Source: Capnocytophaga sp. ARDL2 (GTDB taxonomy: Bacteria > Bacteroidota > Bacteroidia > Flavobacteriales > Flavobacteriaceae). From it: DNA of 64,000 bases. The stretch is from NCBI RefSeq assembly GCF_041530365.1, contig NZ_CP168034.1, positions 1,550,001 to 1,614,000 on the forward strand. The letters are read 5' to 3'. Both the position numbers and the translations under genes were made by a program. Shown here one piece after another: positions 1 to 9,838 of this stretch (positions are counted from its first letter, which is position 1; every line of letters starts with the position of its first letter). Below the pieces are notes generated by a model, which was given only the letters and a program-made list of their open reading frames with translations, made no database searches and was not told where the DNA came from.

Positions 1-563
1 GTATTTCTCCAACAACAAAACAGTCTGATTTAAAATTGTTTGAATTAAACAAACACACTGATCAAAAGGAAATAAAATCATTTTTAGATCCTTTGCTCAA
101 TGGGGAAAATATGGGATTGATGAGTGACGCTGGATGTCCAGGAGTAGCAGATCCAGGAGCAGTGGTGGTAAAATATGCTCATGAATTGGGGATAGAAGTA
201 CGACCATTAGTTGGACCATCGTCTATTTTGCTTTCGTTGATGGGATCGGGAATGAACGGTCAGTCATTTGTATTTCATGGTTATTTGCCGATAGATAAAA
301 ACGAGAAGAAACAAAAGCTAAAAGCTATTGAGCGTGTGTCTTTTGAACAAAAACAAAGTCAGATTTTTATTGAAACACCCTATCGAAACAACCAAATGTT
401 GGCAGATATGATTCAGATTTTACATCCCAATACCAAATTGTGTATTGCCTGTGATTTGACCTTGCCTACTCAATTTTTACAAACCCAACGAATTTCTTAT
501 TGGAAGAAAAACACCCCCGATTTGCATAAAAAACCTTGTGTTTTTATCATATATAAAGAGTAA
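1..563 (+). CDS. RsmI-like SAM-dependent methyltransferase (5'-truncated by window edge)
   Basis: The frame is open from base 3 of the window, so the start lies outside; the first in-window candidate (TTG at 36) is internal. The visible 187 residues carry the tetrapyrrole-methylase/RsmI pattern: a glycine-rich MSDAGCPGVADPG motif near residue 45, VGPSSILLSLMGSG, and a FIETPYR segment equivalent to the family's F-Y/E-S/T-P-H/Y-R motif. RsmI 2'-O-methylates C1402 of 16S rRNA; flavobacteria also carry a shorter paralogue, and the abrupt C-terminus without an extra tail suits that paralogue better. The family is clear; the exact substrate is inferred. A strong terminator follows the stop directly. 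Confidence 0.85.
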   Translation, partial: ISPTTKQSDLKLFELNKHTDQKEIKSFLDPLLNGENMGLMSDAGCPGVADPGAVVVKYAHELGIEVRPLVGPSSILLSLMGSGMNGQSFVFHGYLPIDKNEKKQKLKAIERVSFEQKQSQIFIETPYRNNQMLADMIQILHPNTKLCIACDLTLPTQFLQTQRISYWKKNTPDLHKKPCVFIIYKE

Positions 564-589
564 AAGTTGTCAGTTTTGACAACTTTTTT
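562..589. terminator. Bidirectional intrinsic terminator
   Basis: A perfect 10-bp stem AAAGTTGTCA/TGACAACTTT with a four-base loop is followed by a T run. It ends the methyltransferase gene on the plus strand, and its reverse also follows the decayed minus-strand gene. Confidence 0.85.
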
Positions 590-591
590 GT

Positions 592-1680
592 TTAATAACT
601 TTCTGTTTTTTCAAAAATCTCATAGTATTTATTTACGAAATTATTACTTTCATCTAAATCAGAAACCTCCATATTTATTCTATTCTTAATTATTTCCTTT
701 GTCTTTCCATTTTTGTCCTTGTATTGAATAAAAATTGGATAGAGTGATGTGTGATAATCATTGATAAATCTCTTAGATTCGACATATTTTCCGTTTTTAA
801 CTTTAAAAACTATAGAACAATACCATGCTGCTCCCGATTTTTGATGGCTGATTATTTGTTTTTTGACTTTGTCAAATTCAAGACCAATACTCTAACTCAC
901 AATTTCATCATTGAAAAAATCATCATATTCAAATTGGTTGGTTTTTGGATTATAAGCAAAATATTCGCTTCGATGTGTACCATAAGCGCCATTTACCAAA
1001 CTAAAAAATGAAATATTATTGTATCTATCAAAATTGTAATCAGTAAATGAAAACGAATTTGAAATACCTTTTTTATCATTGAAATAAAAACTTTCTGACT
1101 CAATAGTTTGAAGTAATTCTTGAGTGTTTTTATCATAAACACACACCATCATTTCTCCATATTCATTTTTTATATTTCGATTGTGAGCTATAAATTCCAA
1201 TCTAAAATTTCCTACAATGGTATCTGTGTAAAAATTGGGCAAAGTATGAGGGTATTTTGTGAAAAATAAAATAGAATCATATTGTTGTTTGGTTATTTGT
1301 TTCAATGAATATTTGTACCAATAGTAAGTGGTCGTATCTCCAGAATTATGAAATTGATATAAGGAAATATCATCAGAAAAACGACCTGAAAATTTGAAAT
1401 CTCACCATTCTCTTTTGTAGGAAATGAACCTTAAGTAATCATTTTTATATGTACCATAAATTGAGTGGTTTTCTTCATCTTTAAAATCAAAAATTTCTAC
1501 TAAAACCAAAGTATCTACTGTATGAAAATGAAAAACACCAAAATCTCTATCCCATTTATCTTTAGCATAAAAATAGTAATGGTTATGGATAAAAATATTA
1601 CGAGGAAAAATATACAACAAAGTACCAATGACTATAATCAGCAAAGTGCAAATTTAAAAGATGATATTTTTTCTTATTAA
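592..1680 (-). pseudogene. Decayed XAC2610-related/TM-anchored protein gene with two in-frame stops
   Basis: Reading the minus strand from about 1644 down to a TAA at 592 gives one continuous frame broken only by TGA at 1404-1402 and TAG at 894-892. Between the stops the protein reads on sensibly: an N-terminal hydrophobic segment (LIIVIGTLLYIFP), then ...SFTDYNFDRYNN..., YNPKTNQFEYDDFF, and after the TAG ...FDKVKKQIISHQKSGAAWY.... The last part matches the order of motifs in XAC2610-related proteins (a T-D-x-N-F-D motif, then YNPKT, then a Gly/Ala-rich strand). The TGA follows a TGG and may have been a second Trp codon. The start is also unclear: the frame closes at 1654 and no ATG fits. No function is claimed; the gene is probably dead. 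Confidence 0.65.
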
Positions 1681-1865
1681 ATGGTTTTATGAAAAATCGA
1701 TAAGTATGTAAAAATATGAATATGAAAGAAATATGTTATTCCAAAAATACAAATTATTAGTAAATGTAAAATGATTTTTATAGTGAAAAATGATTAGTAA
1801 AAAAAAATATTTTCGACAATATGAATAAATTTCTTCAAGTTGAATGTTTTTACCCCAAAAGATAT

Positions 1866-1896
1866 TTTCAAACTCCAAAATATAGTCGTATTTTTG
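1866..1896 (+). promoter_or_regulatory. Predicted pyrG promoter
   Basis: An exact Bacteroidota -7 element TATTTTTG lies at 1889-1896, with a weak -33 match (TTTC at 1866-1869) 19 nt upstream. It is about 40 nt before the pyrG ATG. Confidence 0.55.
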
Positions 1897-1913
1897 CAAG
1901 ATATTTTAAATAA

Positions 1914-3551
<1,638 letters not shown>

Positions 3552-3599
3552 GTTGAAATTTGGATGTGTTTTTTCATAATGAAATATTTTTATACAATT

Positions 3600-3872
3600 G
3601 ATTTTTCACGCAGATTAGAATAGATTTTTTTTTATATTCTATGCGTTGATTTGATTTTCGCTGATGTTTTTTTTATTTATCAAAAAAAACAAAAACTGTG
3701 GTAATCTGCTTTTTAAACTGTAATAATCATTTTTAAGTGTTGTTTTCTTAATTCATTTTAGAAAAAATCTGTGATTATTTGCGTTAGACACACCCCTGCC
3801 TTTTTGGCACCCTTCTTTTTAGAGGAGGAATGCGTGAGAAAAAAAGTTAAGATGAATTCAAAATTAAATTTG
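3600..3872 (+). repeat. Dispersed intergenic repeat, family A (copy A1)
   Basis: The 360-nt gap between pyrG and yidC holds no gene. It contains a degenerate repeat beginning TTTTTCACGCAGATT, continuing with TTGATTTGATTTTCGCTGATG, a poly-T, TTATCAAAAAAAAC, a CTGTGGTAATCTGC core and AAAAAATCTGTGATTATTTGCG, and ending ATGCGTGAGAAAAAAAGT. Nearly the same order of blocks recurs at 36850-37135 and 56520-56690. The tail runs into an exact -7 element TAAATTTG at 3865-3872, which probably serves yidC. Confidence 0.75.
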
Positions 3873-3911
3873 CGTGAAACCTAAAACACAAATAAAACTA
3901 ACACATAAATA

Positions 3912-5747
3912 ATGGAAAAAGGAAAATTAGATACCAGTAGTTTGATTGGTATGGGGCTTTTAGGAGCTTTACTTTTTTGGTTTATGCAAACCCCAAAAAA
4001 TGAGGAAACCAAAAAACAAGAAACTACAGAACAAGTAGCTACTGCTACAACAACACTAAACAATGCAACTCAAACCAACGATAGTTTGAACTCGCATTTG
4101 ACAGAAAAATACGGAGTGTTTGCCTACGGTGTTGCTAAAGCAACTGACCAAGAAGTGGTTGTGAAAAACGATGTGTTTACGATTGCCTTCGATACCAAAG
4201 GTGGATACATAAAAACACTGGAAATCAACGACCAAAAAAGAAAGACTAAAGAGTCTTATGAATTGGTAAAATTGATTGCAGACAACAATTCGGCTTTGAA
4301 TTTAACCTTTACTACGCAAGACAACCGCATTATACAAACGAAAGATATTCCTTTTGTACCAACGGTTACAAAACAAGGAGACACACAAATCGTTTCTATG
4401 AAAATGCAAGCGTCTGAAACGGCATACTTAGAGTACCGTTACGAAATCAAAAAAGATGAGTACATGATAGGATTTTCGTTGCAGTCGGTAGGATTAAACC
4501 AAGTATTAAACGCTGGTACTGAGCCAAAATTGAACTGGACGTTGAAAGCGTTTAGCAATGAAAAATCTCTTTCTTACGAAAATCGTTACACAGAGGTTGT
4601 TTACGAATACGAAAACGGAAAAGACGATTACCTAAACCCAGGGAAAACGGCTTCGGAAACGGTAAAAGATGTAACCTATATTGCATTCAAACAACACTTG
4701 TTTACATCGATTTTATTGACAGATCAAGCCTTTGCAACAGCAACGGTAGCACAAGAAAATTACGATGAAGAAAACGAAGAGTTTTTGAAAAACTTTACAG
4801 CCGAAATACCATTGGCATACAAAGGAGGGGAGTTGAACTATTCGATGAATTGGTATTTTGGACCAGCAGATTACAACATTTTGAATAAATACGACAAAAA
4901 CCTTGATGAAGTATTGAACTTAGGATGGGGGATTTTCGGATGGTTAAACAAAATTTTGTTCATTCCTATCTTTAATGTATTGACAAGCATTTTGCCTTAT
5001 GGATTGTCGATTATCTTTTTGACAATTGTAATCCGTTTGTTGATGTCGCCAATACAATACAAATCATTTGTTTCTCAAGCAAAAATGAAAGTAATTCGTC
5101 CGGAAGTAATGGAGTTGAATGAAAAATTCAAAAATGATCCGATGAAAAAGCAACAAGAAACTATGAAGTTGTATTCAAAAGCAGGAGTAAACCCAATGGC
5201 GGGATGTTTGCCAATGTTCTTACAATTGCCAGTGTTTTACGCATTGTTTATGTTTTTCCCAGCAGCTTTTGATTTGAGACAAAAATCATTCTTATGGGCA
5301 GACGATTTGTCGTCGTACGATAGTATTATACAATTGCCATTTACAATACCATTTTATGGAAATCATGTGAGTTTGTTTCCAATTTTGGCAGCTTTGGCAA
5401 CCTTTGTATATATGAAGATGACTACGGGAGACCAAACGGCGATGCAACCTGCACAAGAGGGAATGCCAGACATGAGTAAGATTATGAAAATCATGATTTA
5501 CATTTCTCCTGTGATGATGTTGTTTTTCTTCAACAATTACGCATCGGGATTGTCGTTGTACTACTTTGTATCGAATGTATTGACAATTGGGATTATGTTT
5601 GTAATCAAAAAATACATAGTTACAGAAGAAAAAGTAAAAGCAATCATCGAGGAAAATAAAACCAAAGAGCGTCCAAAATCAAAATTCCAACAGCGTATGG
5701 AACAGATGATGGAACAAGCACAACAGCAACAGAAAAATAGAAAATAA
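3912..5747 (+). CDS. yidC: Membrane protein insertase YidC
   Basis: YidC inserts and folds inner-membrane proteins, alone or with SecYEG. The 611-residue protein has the Gram-negative layout: an N-terminal membrane anchor (residues about 7-25), a large periplasmic beta domain (about 60-340), and a C-terminal five-helix insertase domain starting near residue 345 (ILFIPIFNVLTSILPYGLSI). Conserved pieces are NPMAGCLPMFLQLPVFYALF and the last helix ASGLSLYYFVSN. The tail is basic and glutamine-rich, which suits ribosome contact. An exact -7 box lies 40 nt upstream and a hairpin terminator follows directly. Confidence 0.98.
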   Translation: MEKGKLDTSSLIGMGLLGALLFWFMQTPKNEETKKQETTEQVATATTTLNNATQTNDSLNSHLTEKYGVFAYGVAKATDQEVVVKNDVFTIAFDTKGGYIKTLEINDQKRKTKESYELVKLIADNNSALNLTFTTQDNRIIQTKDIPFVPTVTKQGDTQIVSMKMQASETAYLEYRYEIKKDEYMIGFSLQSVGLNQVLNAGTEPKLNWTLKAFSNEKSLSYENRYTEVVYEYENGKDDYLNPGKTASETVKDVTYIAFKQHLFTSILLTDQAFATATVAQENYDEENEEFLKNFTAEIPLAYKGGELNYSMNWYFGPADYNILNKYDKNLDEVLNLGWGIFGWLNKILFIPIFNVLTSILPYGLSIIFLTIVIRLLMSPIQYKSFVSQAKMKVIRPEVMELNEKFKNDPMKKQQETMKLYSKAGVNPMAGCLPMFLQLPVFYALFMFFPAAFDLRQKSFLWADDLSSYDSIIQLPFTIPFYGNHVSLFPILAALATFVYMKMTTGDQTAMQPAQEGMPDMSKIMKIMIYISPVMMLFFFNNYASGLSLYYFVSNVLTIGIMFVIKKYIVTEEKVKAIIEENKTKERPKSKFQQRMEQMMEQAQQQQKNRK

Positions 5748-5774
5748 AAAAAGAGGCGAAAGCCTCTTTTTTTT
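5748..5774. terminator. Bidirectional terminator between yidC and the phosphoribosyltransferase gene
   Basis: Stem AAAGAGGC/GCCTCTTT with a GAAA loop, flanked by an A run and a T run, so it can work from both sides of this convergent junction. Confidence 0.9.
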
Positions 5775-5775
5775 A

Positions 5776-6273
5776 TTAACTCAAATATGCATATTCATCA
5801 TCCTTATCAAACACTACTTGAATGTGTTCCATACTCGAAGTTGAAAGCGAAATACCTTTAAAATCTGCTTTTACTGGATATTTTTTGTGATTTCTATCGA
5901 TAAGAACCGCTGTTTTAAATTTCTTTATTGGTACATTTAAAAAATGTCTTACACCATAGATCAAAGTAGCACCAGAGTTCATCACATCATCTACCAAAAC
6001 AATTCCTTTGTCAGTATATTCAGCTTCCGATAGACTTATGCGAATGTCTTCCCAAGGTTTTTGTTTGTTTACTTCCACTTCGCACATTTTTACTTCGATT
6101 GGAGAGATTTCCTGTAAAACTTTAGCGATTTTATTAGCAAAAATAAATCCGCTGTTTTTGATTCCAGCGATTACGATTTCATTTTCATCTACAAAGGTTT
6201 CGTAGATTTGATAGGCAATTCTTCGAACGATAAATTCGATGTTTTCTTTTTTTAATATGATGTTTTTTTCCAT
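5776..6273 (-). CDS. Phosphoribosyltransferase family protein (PyrR-like)
   Basis: A type I phosphoribosyltransferase fold of 165 residues. The PRPP-binding signature is IVLVDDVMNSGATL (residues about 91-104), and a KNSGFIFANKIA segment lies where the PPi loop is expected. PyrR regulators and hypoxanthine-type enzymes share this fold, so the substrate cannot be read from the sequence. It is the last gene of a compact minus-strand group, 7 nt after the DUF721 gene, and may be co-transcribed with it. Confidence 0.85.
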   Translation of the reverse strand: MEKNIILKKENIEFIVRRIAYQIYETFVDENEIVIAGIKNSGFIFANKIAKVLQEISPIEVKMCEVEVNKQKPWEDIRISLSEAEYTDKGIVLVDDVMNSGATLIYGVRHFLNVPIKKFKTAVLIDRNHKKYPVKADFKGISLSTSSMEHIQVVFDKDDEYAYLS

Positions 6274-6280
6274 GTTTATT

Positions 6281-6604
6281 TTATATAAAAATCAACTCGT
6301 TTATTATAGTTTTTCCTGCATGTTCGTTTAGCATTTTTATGATTTTGTCTTTTCCAAATGAAAGTTCTTGTCGTAAAACAGCAGATGAAAGTTTTACATA
6401 CAAAACATTTTTTTTCAAGTGGATAGAATCGGTATAATTGCTAATACTCACTCCCAAAACTTCTTTCCAAGTATCTTCTATTGATAGTTCTTGTAATTTC
6501 GATTCCAAGTGATACCCTTTGATGAGCATTTGCAAAATATCATTAGCCGATTGTTCGCGATGTGCTCTTTTGTCAGGATTAAAAGTTTTTTTGGAAGGTA
6601 TCAT
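6281..6604 (-). CDS. DUF721 (DciA-like) protein
   Basis: A 107-residue protein of the DUF721 family. The conserved core is the segment from SIEDTWKEVLG (about residue 40) through YVKLSSAVLRQELSFGKDKIIKMLN. Proteobacterial DciA members of this family load the replicative helicase DnaB; flavobacteria lack DnaC, so a role in helicase loading is plausible but only inferred here. It sits 3 nt after the lipoprotein gene and 7 nt before the phosphoribosyltransferase gene on the same strand. Confidence 0.8.
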   Translation of the reverse strand: MIPSKKTFNPDKRAHREQSANDILQMLIKGYHLESKLQELSIEDTWKEVLGVSISNYTDSIHLKKNVLYVKLSSAVLRQELSFGKDKIIKMLNEHAGKTIINELIFI

Positions 6605-6607
6605 GTT

Positions 6608-7027
6608 TTATTTGTTTTTTGGATGAAATTTTTTGTAGAAATAGGTATTTCCCATTTCATTTTTGACTGTAAAATTTAAAGAATCAATTTTAATTATTTC
6701 CTCTTTCCATTGGTTGAAAGGCGTTTGGTATTTGATGTAAAAAGTTCCCAACGAATCCACAACAGTAAAATCTTCTTTCATTGAGTTGGATTGAAAACTT
6801 CCATCTAAATTTGGTGAAACTTTCTGACGAAATCCTTGGTCGTTTTCCAATTGAAAATAATCGACAAATTCATTGACCTCGTAATTAATCGTTTCGTTTG
6901 ATTCGGTCGAAACAGAGCTAATTTCCCAAAATCCAGCCAAGTGTTTGATATCATCTTTTTTTACTTCTTTGGTATTCGTGCATGAGGCAAAAGCAATGAT
7001 ACTTGAAGCGAATAGTATTTTTTTCAT
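6608..7027 (-). CDS. Lipocalin-like lipoprotein
   Basis: The ATG at 7027 gives a typical lipoprotein signal, MKKILFASSIIAFASC, with Cys in the lipobox. The open frame extends 33 codons further upstream, but that part reads through a dispersed intergenic repeat and is not protein-like, so I reject it. The mature part (about 125 residues) starts HLAGFWEISSV and is rich in short beta strands ending FYKKF, as in lipocalin-like flavobacterial lipoproteins. Ligand and role are unknown. It is the first gene before the DUF721 and phosphoribosyltransferase genes. Confidence 0.75.
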   Translation of the reverse strand: MKKILFASSIIAFASCTNTKEVKKDDIKHLAGFWEISSVSTESNETINYEVNEFVDYFQLENDQGFRQKVSPNLDGSFQSNSMKEDFTVVDSLGTFYIKYQTPFNQWKEEIIKIDSLNFTVKNEMGNTYFYKKFHPKNK

Positions 7028-7032
7028 TTTTT

Positions 7033-7172
7033 GTTTTTTTGTGTCACGCAGATATAAATTCAAATCACTTTGGGTAAATTTGATTTTAGCAAATAGTACA
7101 GATGTTTTATTTTTTTGATTTTTCAAAAAAATATCTGCGTAAATCTATTTATAGGCGATTTCATTAGCGTGA
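7033..7172 (-). repeat. Dispersed intergenic repeat, family A (inverted copy A5)
   Basis: On the minus strand this gap reads TTTTCACGCTAATG..., ATTTACGCAGATATTTTTTTGA, AAAATCAAAAAAATAAAACATCTGT and ends ATATCTGCGTGACAC. These are the same blocks as copies A1-A3, in the opposite chromosomal orientation. Confidence 0.6.
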
Positions 7173-7178
7173 AAATCA

Positions 7179-8132
7179 TTATTTGAAAAATGAATCCACA
7201 AATTCGTATTTATTAAACACTTGCAAATCTTCGATTCCTTCGCCTACACCGATGTATTTCACAGGAATTTGAAACTGGTCAGAGATACCTATCACCACAC
7301 CACCTTTGGCTGTACCGTCGAGTTTGGTAACGGCTAAGGCATTTACTTCGGTAGCGGCTGTAAATTGTTTGGCTTGTTCAAACGCATTTTGACCAGTCGA
7401 ACCGTCCAAAACCAATAAAACATCGTGAGGAGCGTCTGGCACCACTTTTTGCATTACGCGTTTTACTTTAGACAATTCGTTCATCAATCCCACTTTGTTG
7501 TGCAAACGACCAGCAGTATCGATGATGACCACATCCGTATCTTGAGCCACCGCAGATTCCAAAGTATCATAAGCCACCGAAGCAGGGTCAGAGCCCATTT
7601 GTTGCTTTACGATAGGCACTTGTACTCGGTCTGCCCATATTTGCAATTGGTCTATTGCAGCCGCTCGGAAGGTATCCGCAGCACCCAATACCACTTTTTT
7701 ACCCGCTTTTTTAAATTGGTAGGCAAGTTTTCCAATGGTAGTTGTTTTTCCAACGCCATTTACACCTACAACCATGATGACGTACGGTTTTTTATTAGCA
7801 GGAACTTCAAATTCGGTAGCTTCGCCCGATTGGGTTTCAGACAGCAGACTTGATATTTCCTCTCGCAATATTTTATTGAGTTCTTCCGTACCTACATATT
7901 TATCGCGAGCTACACGAGATTCAATGCGTTCGATGATTTTCAAAGTAGTATCAACCCCAACATCGGAGGTAATCAACACATCTTCCAGATTGTCTAATAC
8001 ATCGTCATCTACTTTAGATTTTCCAGCAACCGCTTTGGTTAGTTTGTCGAAAAACGAAGTTTTAGATTTTTCCAATCCTTTATCTAACGTTTCTTTTTTC
8101 TCAGAAGAAAATAATCGTTTGAAAAAATTCAT
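7179..8132 (-). CDS. ftsY: Signal recognition particle receptor FtsY
   Basis: FtsY is the membrane-associated GTPase that receives SRP-ribosome complexes. The 317-residue protein has a short acidic/basic N-terminus (no long A domain), then the NG domain: P-loop GVNGVGKTTTIGKLA, DTAGRLHNK, and TKLDGTAKGGVVIG. All GTPase motifs are intact. Its partner RNA is in this window at 29770. An exact -7 element TACATTTG (minus strand, 8159-8152) lies 20 nt upstream of the ATG. Confidence 0.97.
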   Translation of the reverse strand: MNFFKRLFSSEKKETLDKGLEKSKTSFFDKLTKAVAGKSKVDDDVLDNLEDVLITSDVGVDTTLKIIERIESRVARDKYVGTEELNKILREEISSLLSETQSGEATEFEVPANKKPYVIMVVGVNGVGKTTTIGKLAYQFKKAGKKVVLGAADTFRAAAIDQLQIWADRVQVPIVKQQMGSDPASVAYDTLESAVAQDTDVVIIDTAGRLHNKVGLMNELSKVKRVMQKVVPDAPHDVLLVLDGSTGQNAFEQAKQFTAATEVNALAVTKLDGTAKGGVVIGISDQFQIPVKYIGVGEGIEDLQVFNKYEFVDSFFK

Positions 8133-8151
8133 AATTTCTAATTTTAAGTAA

Positions 8152-8159
8152 CAAATGTA
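8152..8159 (-). promoter_or_regulatory. Predicted -7 element of ftsY
   Basis: Exact TACATTTG on the minus strand, 19 nt before the ftsY start codon. No clear -33 TTTG was found at the expected distance. Confidence 0.5.
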
Positions 8160-8188
8160 CTAAGAAATAATGAAAAATAATATAAAAA

Positions 8189-8236
8189 AAATGTCATTTT
8201 AGGAAGAGAAATTTCCCAAAACGACATTTTATCATT
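8189..8236. terminator. Terminator downstream of the ferredoxin gene
   Basis: A long imperfect stem ATGTCATTTTAGGAA/TTTCCCAAAACGACAT (8191-8226). On the minus strand it is followed by a T run, so it ends the ferredoxin-like gene and separates it from ftsY. Confidence 0.75.
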
Positions 8237-8268
8237 ATTTACAACTTTTAAAATGAAAAAATAACTTT

Positions 8269-8541
8269 CTATTTGATTAATTCAGCTAAATATTTGTCAA
8301 ACAATTTTTCAGCTTTTTTACGTGTAACTTCTTTTTTGTACTTTTTGTGAGAGTCTATATATACCACTGGGGCACTTTTGCACATGCCTTGACATTTCAT
8401 TTTTTCAATAGAAACATTTTTTTCCAATCCCGAAGTACAAATCAAATTTTTTAGATAAGATTTTGCCTCATCATTGTATCTGCAGCATTTTTTTCCATTA
8501 CAAAAATATACGGTTTCCGAAGGTGTTTTTAATTTTGTCAT
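8269..8541 (-). CDS. Thioredoxin-like [2Fe-2S] ferredoxin domain protein
   Basis: A 90-residue protein with the cysteine layout of thioredoxin-like [2Fe-2S] ferredoxins: CNGKKCC near residue 14, a middle C in ICTSG, and MKCQGMCKSAP near residues 47-57, with the typical CxGxC. It is probably a small electron carrier, or related to the NuoE-type domain; the partner is unknown. It has its own -7 element TATATTTG (minus strand, 8566-8559) and its own terminator, so it appears monocistronic. Confidence 0.8.
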   Translation of the reverse strand: MTKLKTPSETVYFCNGKKCCRYNDEAKSYLKNLICTSGLEKNVSIEKMKCQGMCKSAPVVYIDSHKKYKKEVTRKKAEKLFDKYLAELIK

Positions 8542-8955
8542 TTCATATTTATTTAATGCAAATATAAATAAATTGTTCTGTTTATTTATATCTTTTAAAA
8601 ATATTTTTTTATTTGTTTTAAACTAAAATATGTTTTTCGTATAAAATGTTATAGATGATTGATGTATAGTTTTTATAATGTTGACAGGTTGGGTTGCGAT
8701 TATGTATAAGTTTAAAATTCAAGTCGTATAAAAAACTCTCAAATATTAGGCTTGAGTTTAATAACGATACAAATTGAATAAACAAAATAGAAAAGTTAAC
8801 TTATCATCTTAAAAATTAAATAGCTGATTAAAAGCTAAACATTTCATCATTGATACTTTACTTGAAAATAAATCTTTTTCAATATTTAGATAAAAATTTT
8901 TACAATAATCAAAAAATTTGTACATTTATAGAAGAAATATAAAAACACACGATCA
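8542..8955. other. 414-nt AT-rich intergenic region between divergent genes
   Basis: No open frame, RNA or repeat was recognised. The left end carries the ferredoxin gene's -7 element (TATATTTG, minus strand, 8566-8559). The right end has TACATTTA at 8921-8928, one base from the -7 consensus, 28 nt before the stress-protein ATG. Confidence 0.5.
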
Positions 8956-9792
8956 ATGAAAACAATATTATTCCCAACAGATTTTTCTGTTACTGCCGAA
9001 AATGCGTTTATTTATGCATTACAAATTGCCCATCAATTAAAAGCACAATTAATTGTCTTTCATCATTTTGAAATGCCTATAGTATCATCCTCACATGCAG
9101 GACAACCCGAATTGATCAACGAAGTATATGAAACGATTGAAATGAATCGTTTTGAAGATTTTAAAAAAGAGGTTTCAAACTTAAGAAAAATCGCAGACAA
9201 ACGCAATTTAAGTGATGTGGAAATGACCTTTTTGATGGAAGAGGGCTTGTTTGTTACGAATGTTGAAAATATCGTTGAAAAGGAATCTATCGATTTAATT
9301 GTTATGGGTACAAGTGGAGCCAATAATTTGGAGAAAAAGATTTTTGGTACCAATGCAGTTCGTATTTTAGAAAACGTTACGGTACCAGTACTTTCTATTC
9401 CTGCAGAGGCACATTATGAAGGTGTGAAAACTATTGGTTTTGCTACTTCTCTTTCAGAATCAAATAAAAAAGCTTTAAATATTATGGTTGATTTTGCTCA
9501 ATCAATCAATGCGGAATTGTTGTGCTTGCATGTGATGAAAAAAGAGGATGAACAGTTTGATAAAGTGCTAAAACCTTGGATAGAAGAATTTGGTCCCAAA
9601 GGAGTAACATTTCATACAGCTGTAAACGAAGATGTAGAGCAAGGTTTGTTTTTCTTAATTGATAAATACAATGTAGATGCTTTAGTAACGGTAAAAAGAA
9701 AAATGAATTTTTTGGAAAAAATGTTCAAAACTAGTTTGTCTAACTCAATGAATACTCATTCATACGTCCCTATTTTGACGTTTAAAGAATAA
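8956..9792 (+). CDS. Universal stress protein, tandem UspA domains
   Basis: A 278-residue cytoplasmic protein made of two Usp domains (about 1-148 and 149-278). The first domain has the ATP-binding G-x2-G-x8-G-T pattern in MGTSGANNLEKKIFGTNA, so it belongs to the nucleotide-binding subtype; the second domain does not keep a clear copy of it. Such tandem Usp proteins respond to starvation and stress, but the specific role is not known. The gene stands alone, between a long AT-rich gap and a strong terminator. Confidence 0.92.
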   Translation: MKTILFPTDFSVTAENAFIYALQIAHQLKAQLIVFHHFEMPIVSSSHAGQPELINEVYETIEMNRFEDFKKEVSNLRKIADKRNLSDVEMTFLMEEGLFVTNVENIVEKESIDLIVMGTSGANNLEKKIFGTNAVRILENVTVPVLSIPAEAHYEGVKTIGFATSLSESNKKALNIMVDFAQSINAELLCLHVMKKEDEQFDKVLKPWIEEFGPKGVTFHTAVNEDVEQGLFFLIDKYNVDALVTVKRKMNFLEKMFKTSLSNSMNTHSYVPILTFKE

Positions 9793-9798
9793 AAACAC

Positions 9799-9838
9799 AA
9801 AAATCCAGAAAACGAATAGGTTTTCTGGATTTTTTTTA
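9799..9838. terminator. Bidirectional terminator, usp/ZIP junction
   Basis: A 12-bp perfect stem AATCCAGAAAAC/GTTTTCTGGATT with a GAATAG loop, A run before and T run after. It lies between two convergent genes. Confidence 0.9.

Noticed and set aside
751..1011. Plus-strand frame over the decayed gene
   Set aside because: It is antisense to a frame with recognisable family motifs and has poor protein character.
892..1404. Stop-codon recoding (TGA as Trp or selenocysteine, TAG readthrough)
   Set aside because: Two different stop codons are affected, no selenocysteine element is seen, and normal genes in the window show the standard code.
1687..1899. Open frame of 70 codons on the minus strand before pyrG
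   Set aside because: Very AT-rich, Phe/Tyr/Ile-heavy translation without any motif, and it overlaps the pyrG promoter; probably a chance frame or old remnant.
6608..7126. Long form of the lipocalin-like lipoprotein (start at 7126)
   Set aside because: The added residues come from an intergenic repeat and would hide a good lipoprotein signal.
7425..8151. Plus-strand frames opposite ftsY, and similar long antisense frames opposite pyrG, porX, hsdM and hsdR
   Set aside because: They are shadows of strongly conserved genes and show no motifs of their own.
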